Shown in pieces: positions 1 through 5,963 of a stretch of DNA of 8,173 nt. This stretch comes from Cyanobacteria bacterium T3Sed10_376R1m. Its GTDB lineage: Bacteria > Cyanobacteriota > Cyanobacteriia > Cyanobacteriales > Cyanobacteriaceae. The DNA is taken from positions 1-8,173 of the forward strand of contig PXEJ01000222.1 of assembly GCA_003566215.1 (NCBI GenBank). The letters are read 5' to 3'. Under the pieces are notes generated by a model that did no database searches, was not told the origin of the DNA, and saw only the letters and a program-made list of their open reading frames with translations. Position 1 is the stretch's first letter. Every line of letters begins with the position of its first letter. The translations under genes were made by a program, and so were the position numbers.

Positions 1-72
1 TCACACAATTAGGATTAAAATAAACGTTAAAAAATCAGGTCACAATAAAAATAGAAAATATCGAACCCAAAC

Positions 73-825
73 TTACTCGGCAGGAACTTCTCCTTCTGCG
101 GGAGTTTCTGAAACTGCCACCTCTTGAAGATCAGAAAATAAAGCACTAACAGTAATAGTACTATTAAGAGTCGGTTGTCCCACCGCAATAACCTGATTAT
201 TTTCTAACAAGTATTGTTGAGGAGAACTAATCGTTGCATTAAAATTTTGTACCACCAACAAAGGCTGTAGCCGTTCTAAATCTTGAATAAATAATTGTAA
301 TTCATTAAAACTACCTTCTAAATTAAGATTATAAGTTTTAACCTGAAGATTATTTATTGCAAAAGGACCAAAAGAATCATCACTCACGGTTTGTGCATCC
401 CCCGAAGGAGTAAAACTGGTAATCTTCAGATCCGAAAAATTAGCAAAACTATTAGCATCAAGTAACAAAGTTTCTAAAGTCCTCTCCTGAGCAAATAAAC
501 TTTCCACCTGACTCCTTAATGCTTGAGTATTTTCCAACTCAACCCTTTTTTCTTGAATTCTTTGCTCAAACTGACTTTCGCTTAACTGATTTAATAGAGC
601 TTCCCTTTCTGCCTTAATGGTTTGTAACTCCGAAATTTCTCCTGCCACAGGTAATAGCTGACTCCAAGCAAGATAACCAGCAATTACAAAGCCCACAGCC
701 CCAATGGCAATGCCCGTAACCTTTGGCGTTAAAGTAACTCCGAAAAATTCAGGATATTGACTCTCTAGTCCAAAATCCTCAGCATCATCACCAAAATCTT
801 GAGTTGTCGTAAAAGATGTTGTCAT
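73..825 (-). CDS. pilO: Type IV pilus inner-membrane alignment protein PilO
   Basis: Encodes 250 residues with PilO architecture: a polar cytoplasmic N-terminus (1-34), one membrane segment at about 36-57, a long Glu/Gln/Arg-rich coiled coil at about 62-118, and a periplasmic ferredoxin-like region at about 130-235. The protein ends in a short acidic tail rich in Glu, Pro and Ala (about 239-250). In the family, PilO pairs with PilN through coiled coils and links the inner-membrane motor platform to the PilQ secretin. The start is supported by AAGGGGG (about 836-842, read on the minus strand) ten bases before the ATG, inside the 19-base gap after pilN. It is the third gene of the pilM-pilN-pilO operon. 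Sequence identity of PilO proteins is low, so the call rests on gene order plus architecture; with both present it is secure. Confidence 0.88.
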   Translation of the reverse strand: MTTSFTTTQDFGDDAEDFGLESQYPEFFGVTLTPKVTGIAIGAVGFVIAGYLAWSQLLPVAGEISELQTIKAEREALLNQLSESQFEQRIQEKRVELENTQALRSQVESLFAQERTLETLLLDANSFANFSDLKITSFTPSGDAQTVSDDSFGPFAINNLQVKTYNLNLEGSFNELQLFIQDLERLQPLLVVQNFNATISSPQQYLLENNQVIAVGQPTLNSTITVSALFSDLQEVAVSETPAEGEVPAE

Positions 826-844
826 TTTTAATTAAACCCCCTTA

Positions 845-1681
845 TTATTGACTTGTAGTTGTTTCTTGTTCTTGAACAATTGGTTCAACATTTAGCGCGC
901 CTAAATTATTCAGAGCATTAATCCGACTCACCAAACCAATTGCACCTCGACTATTTAACAAATTAACTAACTCCGTAGATGAAACATCATCAATCTCCGT
1001 AGTAATATTAAACGATACCCCTTGAGAAAGAGAAACACTAATCGAATCATCCACCGGTTGGGCGATCGCATTAGCATTCACATCACCCTCCTCTGATGCC
1101 AATTGACTGCGATTGAGTGCCACACTGCTAGGATTATCCGCCAAACTACTAGAAGTCAACCTAGTTTCTTGATCATTAATCAAAGGAGAATTTTTCAAAG
1201 TTAAAATAAAATCATTAACATCATCATAGGAATTAGCAAAACCAGAAATGGCTAAACTACGATTTCCCGACTGAGTTAAAGACTGTATTTGCACATTAGG
1301 AGGAATCAAAGAAGCAACCTCCTCCAACATAGCTGACCAAGGTTTAATCTCATCAAAAACACTAACTAAAATTCCCACCTGTTGATTAATACCATCAATC
1401 TCAGCTTGAATTTGATTTAATTCGGAACTATTACCCTGTAATCGTTGAATTTCCGCATCCAGTTGAGCTATGTTTGCCTCCGTGGCAGATTTTTGATTAT
1501 TGAGTAACAATAACGCACCCCCTACCGCAGCGAGAAACGCAACAGCTACCCCAGTACCAACAAAAATAGGTACTCGTTCACTCAGGGGAGTCTCTTTTTT
1601 CTTAAAACCAGCAGTTTTACCGATTTGAGTTTGTCCGTCTAATCCTCTCTCCTTGAGAAAATTAATATCAATATTGTGCAT
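845..1681 (-). CDS. pilN: Type IV pilus inner-membrane protein PilN
   Basis: Encodes 278 residues. The N-terminus carries DINFLKER (residues 5-12), which corresponds to the conserved PilN peptide (INLLPWR-like) that docks into PilM. A membrane segment follows at about 37-61, then a coiled coil at about 64-105. The PilN periplasmic domain starts with PWSAMLEEVASLIPPNVQI (114-132) and includes a 'L-I-S-G-F-A' strand and a 'V-N-D-F' helix at about 143-160. A polar, Ser/Asn-rich insert at about 168-215 makes it longer than typical PilN (roughly 180-200 residues). The start is supported by GAGGAT (1691-1696 on the minus strand), nine bases before the ATG and inside the end of pilM, so translation is probably coupled to pilM. 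The protein bridges cytoplasmic PilM and periplasmic PilO. Confidence 0.9.
   Translation of the reverse strand: MHNIDINFLKERGLDGQTQIGKTAGFKKKETPLSERVPIFVGTGVAVAFLAAVGGALLLLNNQKSATEANIAQLDAEIQRLQGNSSELNQIQAEIDGINQQVGILVSVFDEIKPWSAMLEEVASLIPPNVQIQSLTQSGNRSLAISGFANSYDDVNDFILTLKNSPLINDQETRLTSSSLADNPSSVALNRSQLASEEGDVNANAIAQPVDDSISVSLSQGVSFNITTEIDDVSSTELVNLLNSRGAIGLVSRINALNNLGALNVEPIVQEQETTTSQ
1062..1069. repeat. HIP1 octamer GCGATCGC
   Basis: A perfect palindrome inside pilN, one of four in this window. The element is over-represented in many cyanobacterial genomes and supports the lineage assignment. Confidence 0.85.
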
Positions 1682-1683
1682 AA

Positions 1684-2799
1684 TTAGCTTATCCTCATTG
1701 CTAAACCTAAAACAGTTCCTAGTCCAGCCCTTTCCATCTCAGATAATTCATCCTTAATTGTAATTCCTAAGTTCGTAAGGGGATCAACTTTAGTCGCTGG
1801 AATATTGAGCTTTTTAGTAAAAAATTCATCAATTTGCGCCAACCCCGAACCAGGACCTGCCAATAAAATTTGTACCACTTCTTTATCGCCACTTTGATTA
1901 AGGTAAAAATTAACAGATCTTCTCAACTCATCTAATAATTCCCCCAAAACCTTTAACAATGAATCCATACCCGGGTTAATCCATGTTTGACTACTGGTAC
2001 TACTACTAGCTGTTTGATCTGGATTATTAGGAATAGTAATATCCTGGAGAATTTCCGTATTTTTAGAAGTAGGTAAATTCATCGCTTGGGCTAACGCCAC
2101 TTGCATTTGATATGTACCAATGGGGATAGTTCGAGAAAATTGAGGTACACCATCAACAATAATGGCAATTTCGGTACTGTCAAACTCAATGTCAACTAAT
2201 ACTACCGCTTCATTCTCTCCATAAGTCTTTAATTGTTCCTTGAGGGTTCTAATCAAAGAAAAACTATTAATTTCCAAGACACTAACATTCAATCCAGCCT
2301 GTTGAAATGTCTCTATATAAACATCAGTATTTTCTTTTCTGGTTGCCACAAGCAATACTTGTACTTTTTCGATGCCATCATCATTATCCACAAAGTAACC
2401 CAATTTTTGAAAATCGAGATCGACTTCTTCTTTGGGATAGGGTAAGTATAAACTAGCCTCATGATTAAGTACAGTATCCCTTAACTCTTGATCATTTAAC
2501 TCTGCTGGAATGGGTAAAATACGAATAATAGCCTCCCTCATGGGTACGGCACTGGCAACTTTTTTCGGTCTTATTTTCGCCTCTTTTAGCAACTGTTCAA
2601 TCAATTCTGCCAATTCTTCAGAATTAACAATTTGTCCTTCTTCAAATATATTCTCTGGTACTTCAATGGAATTATATTTGAGTAGTTTATACTGTTGCCC
2701 CTTCTTTGTTATTTGAGCCAAAGAAATTCGGTCTGGATTTATTTCAATCCCAACTCCGCTACTTTGTCCCCTGAGTAAATTAGTTAAAAAATCAAACAT
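1684..2799 (-). CDS. pilM: Type IV pilus assembly ATPase-like protein PilM
   Basis: Encodes 371 residues, the normal length for PilM, an actin/FtsA-fold cytoplasmic protein that binds the PilN N-terminal peptide. Visible landmarks are GVGIEI (15-20, first phosphate loop), PYPKEEVDLDFQKLG (121-135, the conserved P-[FY]-P-x-E-E-V segment), LVDIEFDSTEIAIIVDG (201-217, second phosphate loop), LAGPGSGL (313-320, nucleotide-base contact) and GLGTVLGLAMR (359-369) at the C-terminus. The second loop has Glu where most PilM proteins have Gly (DIGA-type), and a Ser/Thr/Asn-rich linker sits at about 256-277. AAGGT (2808-2812, minus strand) lies about eight bases before the ATG. It is the first gene of the operon, divergent from lipB. 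The role in pilus assembly, and hence twitching motility and DNA uptake, is known for the family and not shown here. Confidence 0.93.
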   Translation of the reverse strand: MFDFLTNLLRGQSSGVGIEINPDRISLAQITKKGQQYKLLKYNSIEVPENIFEEGQIVNSEELAELIEQLLKEAKIRPKKVASAVPMREAIIRILPIPAELNDQELRDTVLNHEASLYLPYPKEEVDLDFQKLGYFVDNDDGIEKVQVLLVATRKENTDVYIETFQQAGLNVSVLEINSFSLIRTLKEQLKTYGENEAVVLVDIEFDSTEIAIIVDGVPQFSRTIPIGTYQMQVALAQAMNLPTSKNTEILQDITIPNNPDQTASSSTSSQTWINPGMDSLLKVLGELLDELRRSVNFYLNQSGDKEVVQILLAGPGSGLAQIDEFFTKKLNIPATKVDPLTNLGITIKDELSEMERAGLGTVLGLAMRIS

Positions 2800-3014
2800 T
2801 TTATAATACCTTTCAGGTGTTTTTACTGGTTAAAGGGATATTCTTAACAAATTAATTTTATCCTAAAGTTTTCCTTTTATAACTATATATTTCTTATTTT
2901 TTGTTTCATTTAATTTTTGGTATTTTGTTTTTTTATTTTTTTATATGCTGTTACAAAGTAAGGATAGTATAATTATGTTGACACTGACATTAAAGCCCTT
3001 GCTTTTCTTTTACT
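2800..3014. promoter_or_regulatory. Divergent pilM / lipB promoter region, strongly AT-rich
   Basis: This 215-base gap must hold the promoters of both the pil operon and lipB. For lipB, TATAAT at 2968-2973 is a perfect -10 with no good -35 at the right distance; a start near 2980 would leave a leader of about 35 bases. For pilM, TATATA (2884-2889, minus strand) is a weak -10 candidate that would give a leader of about 75 bases. Just upstream of it on the pilM side, positions 2891-2944 contain 41 T in 54 bases on the plus strand, in runs of 4 to 7. Read from pilM this is an A-tract block, a possible UP-element or intrinsically curved segment. A consensus TTGACA at 2978-2983 has no matching -10 downstream. 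Confidence 0.4.
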
Positions 3015-3671
3015 GTGAGTAATAATACACAAAATATTTCTCGTTGTTTGTTGGTAAACGACTTGGGGTTAATATCATATCTTGAGGCTTGGGATTATCA
3101 AAAAAAACTGCTAGGAGAAAGATTAGATAATATTGAGTTACCTGACGTTTTGTTATTGCTCGAACATCCCCCTGTTTACACCCTTGGGACAGGTTCAACG
3201 GAAAAAAATATAAAATTCGACTTAAAAAAGTTTTCTGGTCAACTGTTTCGTACGGAAAGGGGAGGAGAGGTAACATTTCACTGTCCGGGACAGCTCGTAA
3301 TTTATCCAATTCTTAATTTAAAGTATCATCGCCAAGATTTACATTGGTATTTAAGACAATTGGAGGAGGTTGTAATTCAATTATTGGCTGTTTATGGTGT
3401 TTGTGGACAAAGAATTCAAGGTTTGACTGGGGTTTGGGTTGATAATAAAAAAATAAGTGCTATGGGTATTAAGGTTAAACGTTGGATTACGATGCATGGT
3501 ATTGCATTTAATTTATGTTGCGATTTGTCGGGTTTTGAACAAATTATTCCCTGTGGTATTGGTGATAAATCTGTGACTAGCTTAGATCGGTTAATCTTAG
3601 ATTGTCCTACTATTGATGAGGTGAAGGATAATTTTATTAAAATCTTTTGTGAGGTCTTTAATTATTCATAA
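3015..3671 (+). CDS. lipB: Octanoyl-[acyl-carrier-protein]:protein N-octanoyltransferase LipB
   Basis: Encodes 218 residues. LipB moves the octanoyl group from acyl carrier protein to the lipoyl-domain lysine of enzymes such as pyruvate dehydrogenase or glycine-cleavage H protein, the first step of de novo lipoylation. Family motifs appear in order: EHPPVYTLG (50-58), RGGEVTFHCPGQL (82-94), GVWVDNKKISAMG (139-151) with catalytic Lys146, MHGIAFN (160-166), and PCGI (179-182) with catalytic Cys180. The start is GTG; an in-frame stop at 2991-2993 leaves no earlier start codon, and the TTG codons further in would cut into the conserved CLLVNDLGL segment. No Shine-Dalgarno sequence is visible. It is monocistronic as far as can be seen, since the next gene is 225 bases away. 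Confidence 0.95.
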   Translation: MSNNTQNISRCLLVNDLGLISYLEAWDYQKKLLGERLDNIELPDVLLLLEHPPVYTLGTGSTEKNIKFDLKKFSGQLFRTERGGEVTFHCPGQLVIYPILNLKYHRQDLHWYLRQLEEVVIQLLAVYGVCGQRIQGLTGVWVDNKKISAMGIKVKRWITMHGIAFNLCCDLSGFEQIIPCGIGDKSVTSLDRLILDCPTIDEVKDNFIKIFCEVFNYS

Positions 3672-3699
3672 TTAAGATATGATCAGTATTGGAGTTGGG

Positions 3700-3800
3700 T
3701 ATATAGTAATCCTATATGAGTCAGGTAAATATTATCCCGCCCCTTAATAAAGGGGGAACTTAATTTGAAATTCTTACCTAGTATTTAGAATTGCTATATT
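3700..3800. repeat. Fold-back (MITE-like) intergenic element
   Basis: The outer 18 bases form imperfect terminal inverted repeats: 3700-3717 matches the reverse complement of 3783-3800 at 14 of 18 positions. With a two-base offset the match continues inward through AGGTAA (3723-3728) against TTACCT (3774-3779). The centre holds a perfect 6-bp stem with a 4-base loop, CCCCTT-AATA-AAGGGG (3740-3755), almost exactly concentric with the outer arms. The left arm also contains its own dyad, ATATAG-TAATC-CTATAT (3701-3717). There is no coding capacity and no obvious target-site duplication. This nested symmetry suggests a miniature inverted-repeat element or an old remnant of one; that it is repeated elsewhere in the genome is inference. 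Confidence 0.5.
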
Positions 3801-3834
3801 ATCCTGATTTGTCGGGGGTTATTGTCCGTAAAAT

Positions 3835-3876
3835 TTGACTTAGACAACCAAGCAATATTGAAAATTACTTATTCAA
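3835..3876 (+). promoter_or_regulatory. Candidate promoter and operator-like dyad upstream of the CobW-family gene
   Basis: TTGACT (3835-3840) followed after 15 bases by TATTGA (3856-3861) is a weak -35/-10 candidate. Overlapping the -10 is the inverted repeat TTGAAAATTACTTATTCAA (3858-3876), with 7-base arms matching at 6 of 7 positions around a 5-base centre, ending 20 bases before the ATG. A dyad in this place would suit repression by a metal-sensing regulator such as Zur, which often controls COG0523 genes. The sequence is not a convincing match to a known Zur box, so the regulator is unassigned. Confidence 0.25.
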
Positions 3877-3896
3877 ACAAATATTAGTAAATTATT

Positions 3897-4946
3897 ATGA
3901 CCACAGTAGAACAAGTTAACTTAAAGACAGAAGAATTGGATGCTCCCAAAAGAGGTTTACCCGTCACAATTATTACTGGATTTTTGGGTAGTGGCAAAAC
4001 GACTTTATTAAATTATATTTTAGAAAATCAACAAGGATTAAAAACTGCTGTTTTAGTAAATGAGTTTGGAGAAATTGGTATTGATAATGATCTGATTGTT
4101 TCTACTGATGAAACGATGATTGAATTAAGTAATGGTTGTATTTGTTGCAATATTAATAATGATTTAGTTGATGCTATTTATAAAGTTTTAGAAAAAGAAA
4201 ATAAAGTTGATTATTTGGTGGTAGAGACTACAGGAATTGCTGATCCTTTACCAGTTGCTCTCACTTTTTTGGGTACTGAATTAAGAGAAATGACTCGGTT
4301 AGATTCTATTATTACTTTAGTTGATTGTGCAAATTTTAGTTTAGATTTGTTTAACAGTGAGGCGGCTTATAGTCAAATCGCTTATGGTGATATTATTCTT
4401 CTCAATAAAACTGATTTAGTTAAACCTGAGGATGTTGATTTGTTAGAGAGTCGTCTTAAGGAAATGAAGGCTGATGCAAGAATTATTCGCACCAATAATT
4501 CAAAAGTTCCTCTACCTTTGATTCTTAGTGTGGGTTTATTTGAGTCTGGTAAATATTTTGAACCGACTAAAAACAATGATCATGATCACCATCACCATGA
4601 TCACCATCACCATGATCATGATCACCATCACCATCATTCAGATCATTTAGATAATGATGGTTTTTCTTCGATTTCTTTTGTGGCGGATAAGCCCTTTTAT
4701 ATCCGTAAGTTGCAGTATTTTCTTGACAATCAATTATCTGCTGATGTTTTTCGGGCAAAGGGAATTTTGTGGTTTCATGAAAGTGGCGATCGCCACATAT
4801 TTCATTTAAGCGGAAAAAGGTTCACCATTGAAGATGATACATGGAAAGAAGGACAGAAAAAAGAAAGTAAATTAGTCTTTATCGGTCAGAATATAGACCA
4901 TGATTTAATTCGACAGCAGTTGCAAGATTGTTTAATTATGGAATAG
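3897..4946 (+). CDS. CobW/COG0523 family GTP-dependent metal chaperone with His-rich loop
   Basis: Encodes 349 residues of the G3E GTPase class. The N-terminal domain has the P-loop GFLGSGKTT (28-36), the family metal-binding motif GCICC (80-84, Cys81, Cys83 and Cys84), the ETTG segment (110-113) and NKTD for guanine recognition (170-173). A loop at 228-250 holds 16 His and 6 Asp in 23 residues, and the CobW C-terminal domain follows (about 256-345). Family members use GTP to load Zn2+, Co2+ or another metal onto client proteins in the cytosol. The metal is not determined by the motifs: the neighbouring cobM would fit cobalt (CobW proper), while a His-rich loop is common in zinc-linked members too. 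The gene stands alone on its strand, after a long upstream gap. Family certain, client and metal unknown. Confidence 0.93.
   Translation: MTTVEQVNLKTEELDAPKRGLPVTIITGFLGSGKTTLLNYILENQQGLKTAVLVNEFGEIGIDNDLIVSTDETMIELSNGCICCNINNDLVDAIYKVLEKENKVDYLVVETTGIADPLPVALTFLGTELREMTRLDSIITLVDCANFSLDLFNSEAAYSQIAYGDIILLNKTDLVKPEDVDLLESRLKEMKADARIIRTNNSKVPLPLILSVGLFESGKYFEPTKNNDHDHHHHDHHHHDHDHHHHHSDHLDNDGFSSISFVADKPFYIRKLQYFLDNQLSADVFRAKGILWFHESGDRHIFHLSGKRFTIEDDTWKEGQKKESKLVFIGQNIDHDLIRQQLQDCLIME
4578..4637 (+). repeat. Tandem 15-base repeat encoding the His/Asp loop
   Basis: The unit GATCACCATCACCAT (Asp-His-His-His-His-equivalent) occurs at 4584-4598, 4599-4613 and 4620-4634, separated or flanked by GATCAT units and followed by an extra CAT. 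All copies are in frame with the CobW-family gene. The near-identity at the DNA level suggests expansion by replication slippage. Confidence 0.8.
4786..4793. repeat. HIP1 octamer within a 14-bp palindrome
   Basis: GCGATCGC lies inside the CobW-family gene and is extended to a perfect palindrome GTGGCGATCGCCAC at 4783-4796. Confidence 0.85.
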
Positions 4947-4949
4947 TTT

Positions 4950-4986
4950 AACCTTCTCAAGGTTATGGGGAAAAAAGTTTTTTCCC
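4950..4986. terminator. Probable bidirectional terminator between convergent genes
   Basis: The 71-base gap between two convergent stops contains AACCTT-CTC-AAGGTT (4950-4964, 6-bp stem, 3-base loop), immediately followed by GGGAAAAAAGTTTTTTCCC (4968-4986, 9-bp complementary arms around one base). An alternative pairing joins TGGGG (4966-4970) to CCCCA (4989-4993), followed by five T at 5000-5004, which would suit termination of the plus-strand gene. The T and A runs inside the second stem could serve either direction. Position and structure support a terminator, but the exact functional hairpin is uncertain. Confidence 0.5.
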
Positions 4987-5017
4987 TTCCCCACAAGACT
5001 TTTTGGGCAAAATCGGC

Positions 5018-5782
5018 TTAAGGTCTAAATAAATGAGAATGCTGTGGATGGTAAAGTTGCGATCGCAATTCATCACCATTAAACTCCCTTAAAGCCGGAC
5101 TAATAATATACATAGTAGTACGGATTAACTTATATTTTTGGGTAGTTTCAGCCATCTGAGTCAAAGGCACAATGACAATTTTTTCATCATCCCACCCTAC
5201 CCGATAGCACACCGCCACGGGAGTATCAGAAGGATAATGTTTTAATAACTCTTCCTGAGATTTATGGGCATGACGAGCGGCCAAATACAAACATAAACTA
5301 GCCTGATGTGCGGCTAAAGAGCCTAACTCCTCCCCTGATGGCATAGGAGATGCCTCTCCGCTGACACGGGTTAAAATGATAGTCTGTACCAACCGTGGCA
5401 CAGTTAACTCCGTCGCAATTTTTGCCGCCGCGGCTTGATAAGCACTAATACCGGGTATCAACTCAAAGGGAATATTCGCCTCCCGGAGTTGTCTCATTTG
5501 CTCATGAATCGCACTATATAAACACAGATCTCCCGATTGTAACCTGACCACCGCCAAATTATCCTTTACCTTGTTAATCATACAAGGAATAATAGTTTCA
5601 AGGGTCTTATTTCCCGTGGGAATTAACTGTGCAGTGGGTTTAACATCTTTTAAAATTTTTTTAGGTACTAAAGAATCAGCGTAGAGGATGACATCAGCTT
5701 GAGTGAGAATTTTATAGGCTTGAAGGGTTAACAAATCAGGATCACCTGGTCCTGCTCCAATGAAATATACCGCTGGTTTCAT
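5018..5782 (-). CDS. cobM: Precorrin-4 C11-methyltransferase (CobM/CbiF)
   Basis: Encodes 254 residues, the usual length. The enzyme uses S-adenosylmethionine to methylate C-11 of precorrin-4 (or the cobalt-bound form) in corrin-ring synthesis. Family motifs appear in order: VYFIGAGPGDPDLLT (5-19, SAM-binding N-terminal loop), ILYADSLVP (32-40), SGDLCLYSAIHEQM (83-96), IPGISAYQAAAA (109-120), LTVPRLVQTIILTRVSG (126-142) and LAAHQASLCLYLA (156-168), typical of CobM among the tetrapyrrole methylases. The GDP-x-x-Y motif found in many relatives reads GDL here (83-88). No Shine-Dalgarno sequence is visible before the ATG. The gene converges on the CobW-family gene and is divergent from the CNNM-type gene; no other cobalamin gene is in the window. 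Confidence 0.94.
   Translation of the reverse strand: MKPAVYFIGAGPGDPDLLTLQAYKILTQADVILYADSLVPKKILKDVKPTAQLIPTGNKTLETIIPCMINKVKDNLAVVRLQSGDLCLYSAIHEQMRQLREANIPFELIPGISAYQAAAAKIATELTVPRLVQTIILTRVSGEASPMPSGEELGSLAAHQASLCLYLAARHAHKSQEELLKHYPSDTPVAVCYRVGWDDEKIVIVPLTQMAETTQKYKLIRTTMYIISPALREFNGDELRSQLYHPQHSHLFRP
5059..5066. repeat. HIP1 octamer near the 3' end of cobM
   Basis: GCGATCGC, extended to the palindrome TTGCGATCGCAA at 5057-5068. It lies within the C-terminal coding part of cobM. Confidence 0.85.
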
Positions 5783-5812
5783 GTAAAATTAGCTTATAAT
5801 GGGCAAACAATA

Positions 5813-5839
5813 ATTATAGAGACTTGGAAAAAAATACAA
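5813..5839 (-). promoter_or_regulatory. Candidate cobM promoter
   Basis: On the minus strand, a perfect TATAAT (5818-5813) is preceded by TTGTAT (5839-5834) with a 15-base spacer, slightly short for a housekeeping sigma factor. Transcription from it would start about 25 bases before the cobM ATG. A second, weaker TATAAG lies closer to the gene, which makes the exact start uncertain. Confidence 0.35.
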
Positions 5840-5857
5840 GCCCCTGACGGTTGATTG

Positions 5858-5886
5858 TTGATCAAATTATATGATACTGTATATCA
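5858..5886 (+). promoter_or_regulatory. Dyad-rich segment with a candidate promoter for the CNNM-type gene
   Basis: TTGATC (5858-5863) and TATATC (5880-5885) with a 16-base spacer form a weak promoter candidate. The dyad TGATA-CTGTA-TATCA (5872-5886) overlaps the -10, and TTGATCAA (5858-5865) is itself palindromic and covers the -35. Overlap of symmetric sites with both hexamers resembles an operator arrangement. The 15-base TGATA...TATCA dyad has the spacing of a Fur-family box, but its centre does not match the form TGATAATNATTATCA that I recall for cyanobacterial Zur. Confidence 0.25.
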
Positions 5887-5963
5887 AACCGAGACTGGAG
5901 AATTAGGAGATTAGAGAGATTATAAATATTAGGTTTCCCAATAATTAGATTATTAATTAATAA

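Noticed and set aside
1..72. Possible start of pilQ at the left edge (GTG at positions 4-2, minus strand)
   Set aside because: Only a start-like triplet is visible, without a Shine-Dalgarno sequence or any coding sequence, so pilQ cannot be claimed from this window.
2233..2716. Two plus-strand open frames opposite pilM
   Set aside because: Both are antisense to conserved PilM motifs, are rich in Phe/Ile/Ser as expected for complements of this codon use, and have no ribosome-binding site.
2978..2983. Consensus TTGACA as the lipB -35 element
   Set aside because: No acceptable -10 lies 16-18 bases downstream, and the start codon is only 31 bases away; the TATAAT at 2968 is upstream of it.
3010..3309. 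Minus-strand open frame of 99 codons over lipB
   Set aside because: It lies entirely opposite conserved LipB coding sequence, with no recognisable domain.
3740..3755. CCCCTT-AATA-AAGGGG as a Rho-independent terminator of lipB
   Set aside because: No T-tract follows on the plus strand, and the hairpin is central within a larger fold-back element that explains it better.
4567..4758. Minus-strand frame encoding a Gly/Asp/His-rich peptide
   Set aside because: It is the antisense image of the CAC/CAT/GAT repeat that encodes the His loop; the plus-strand CobW-family frame is certain.
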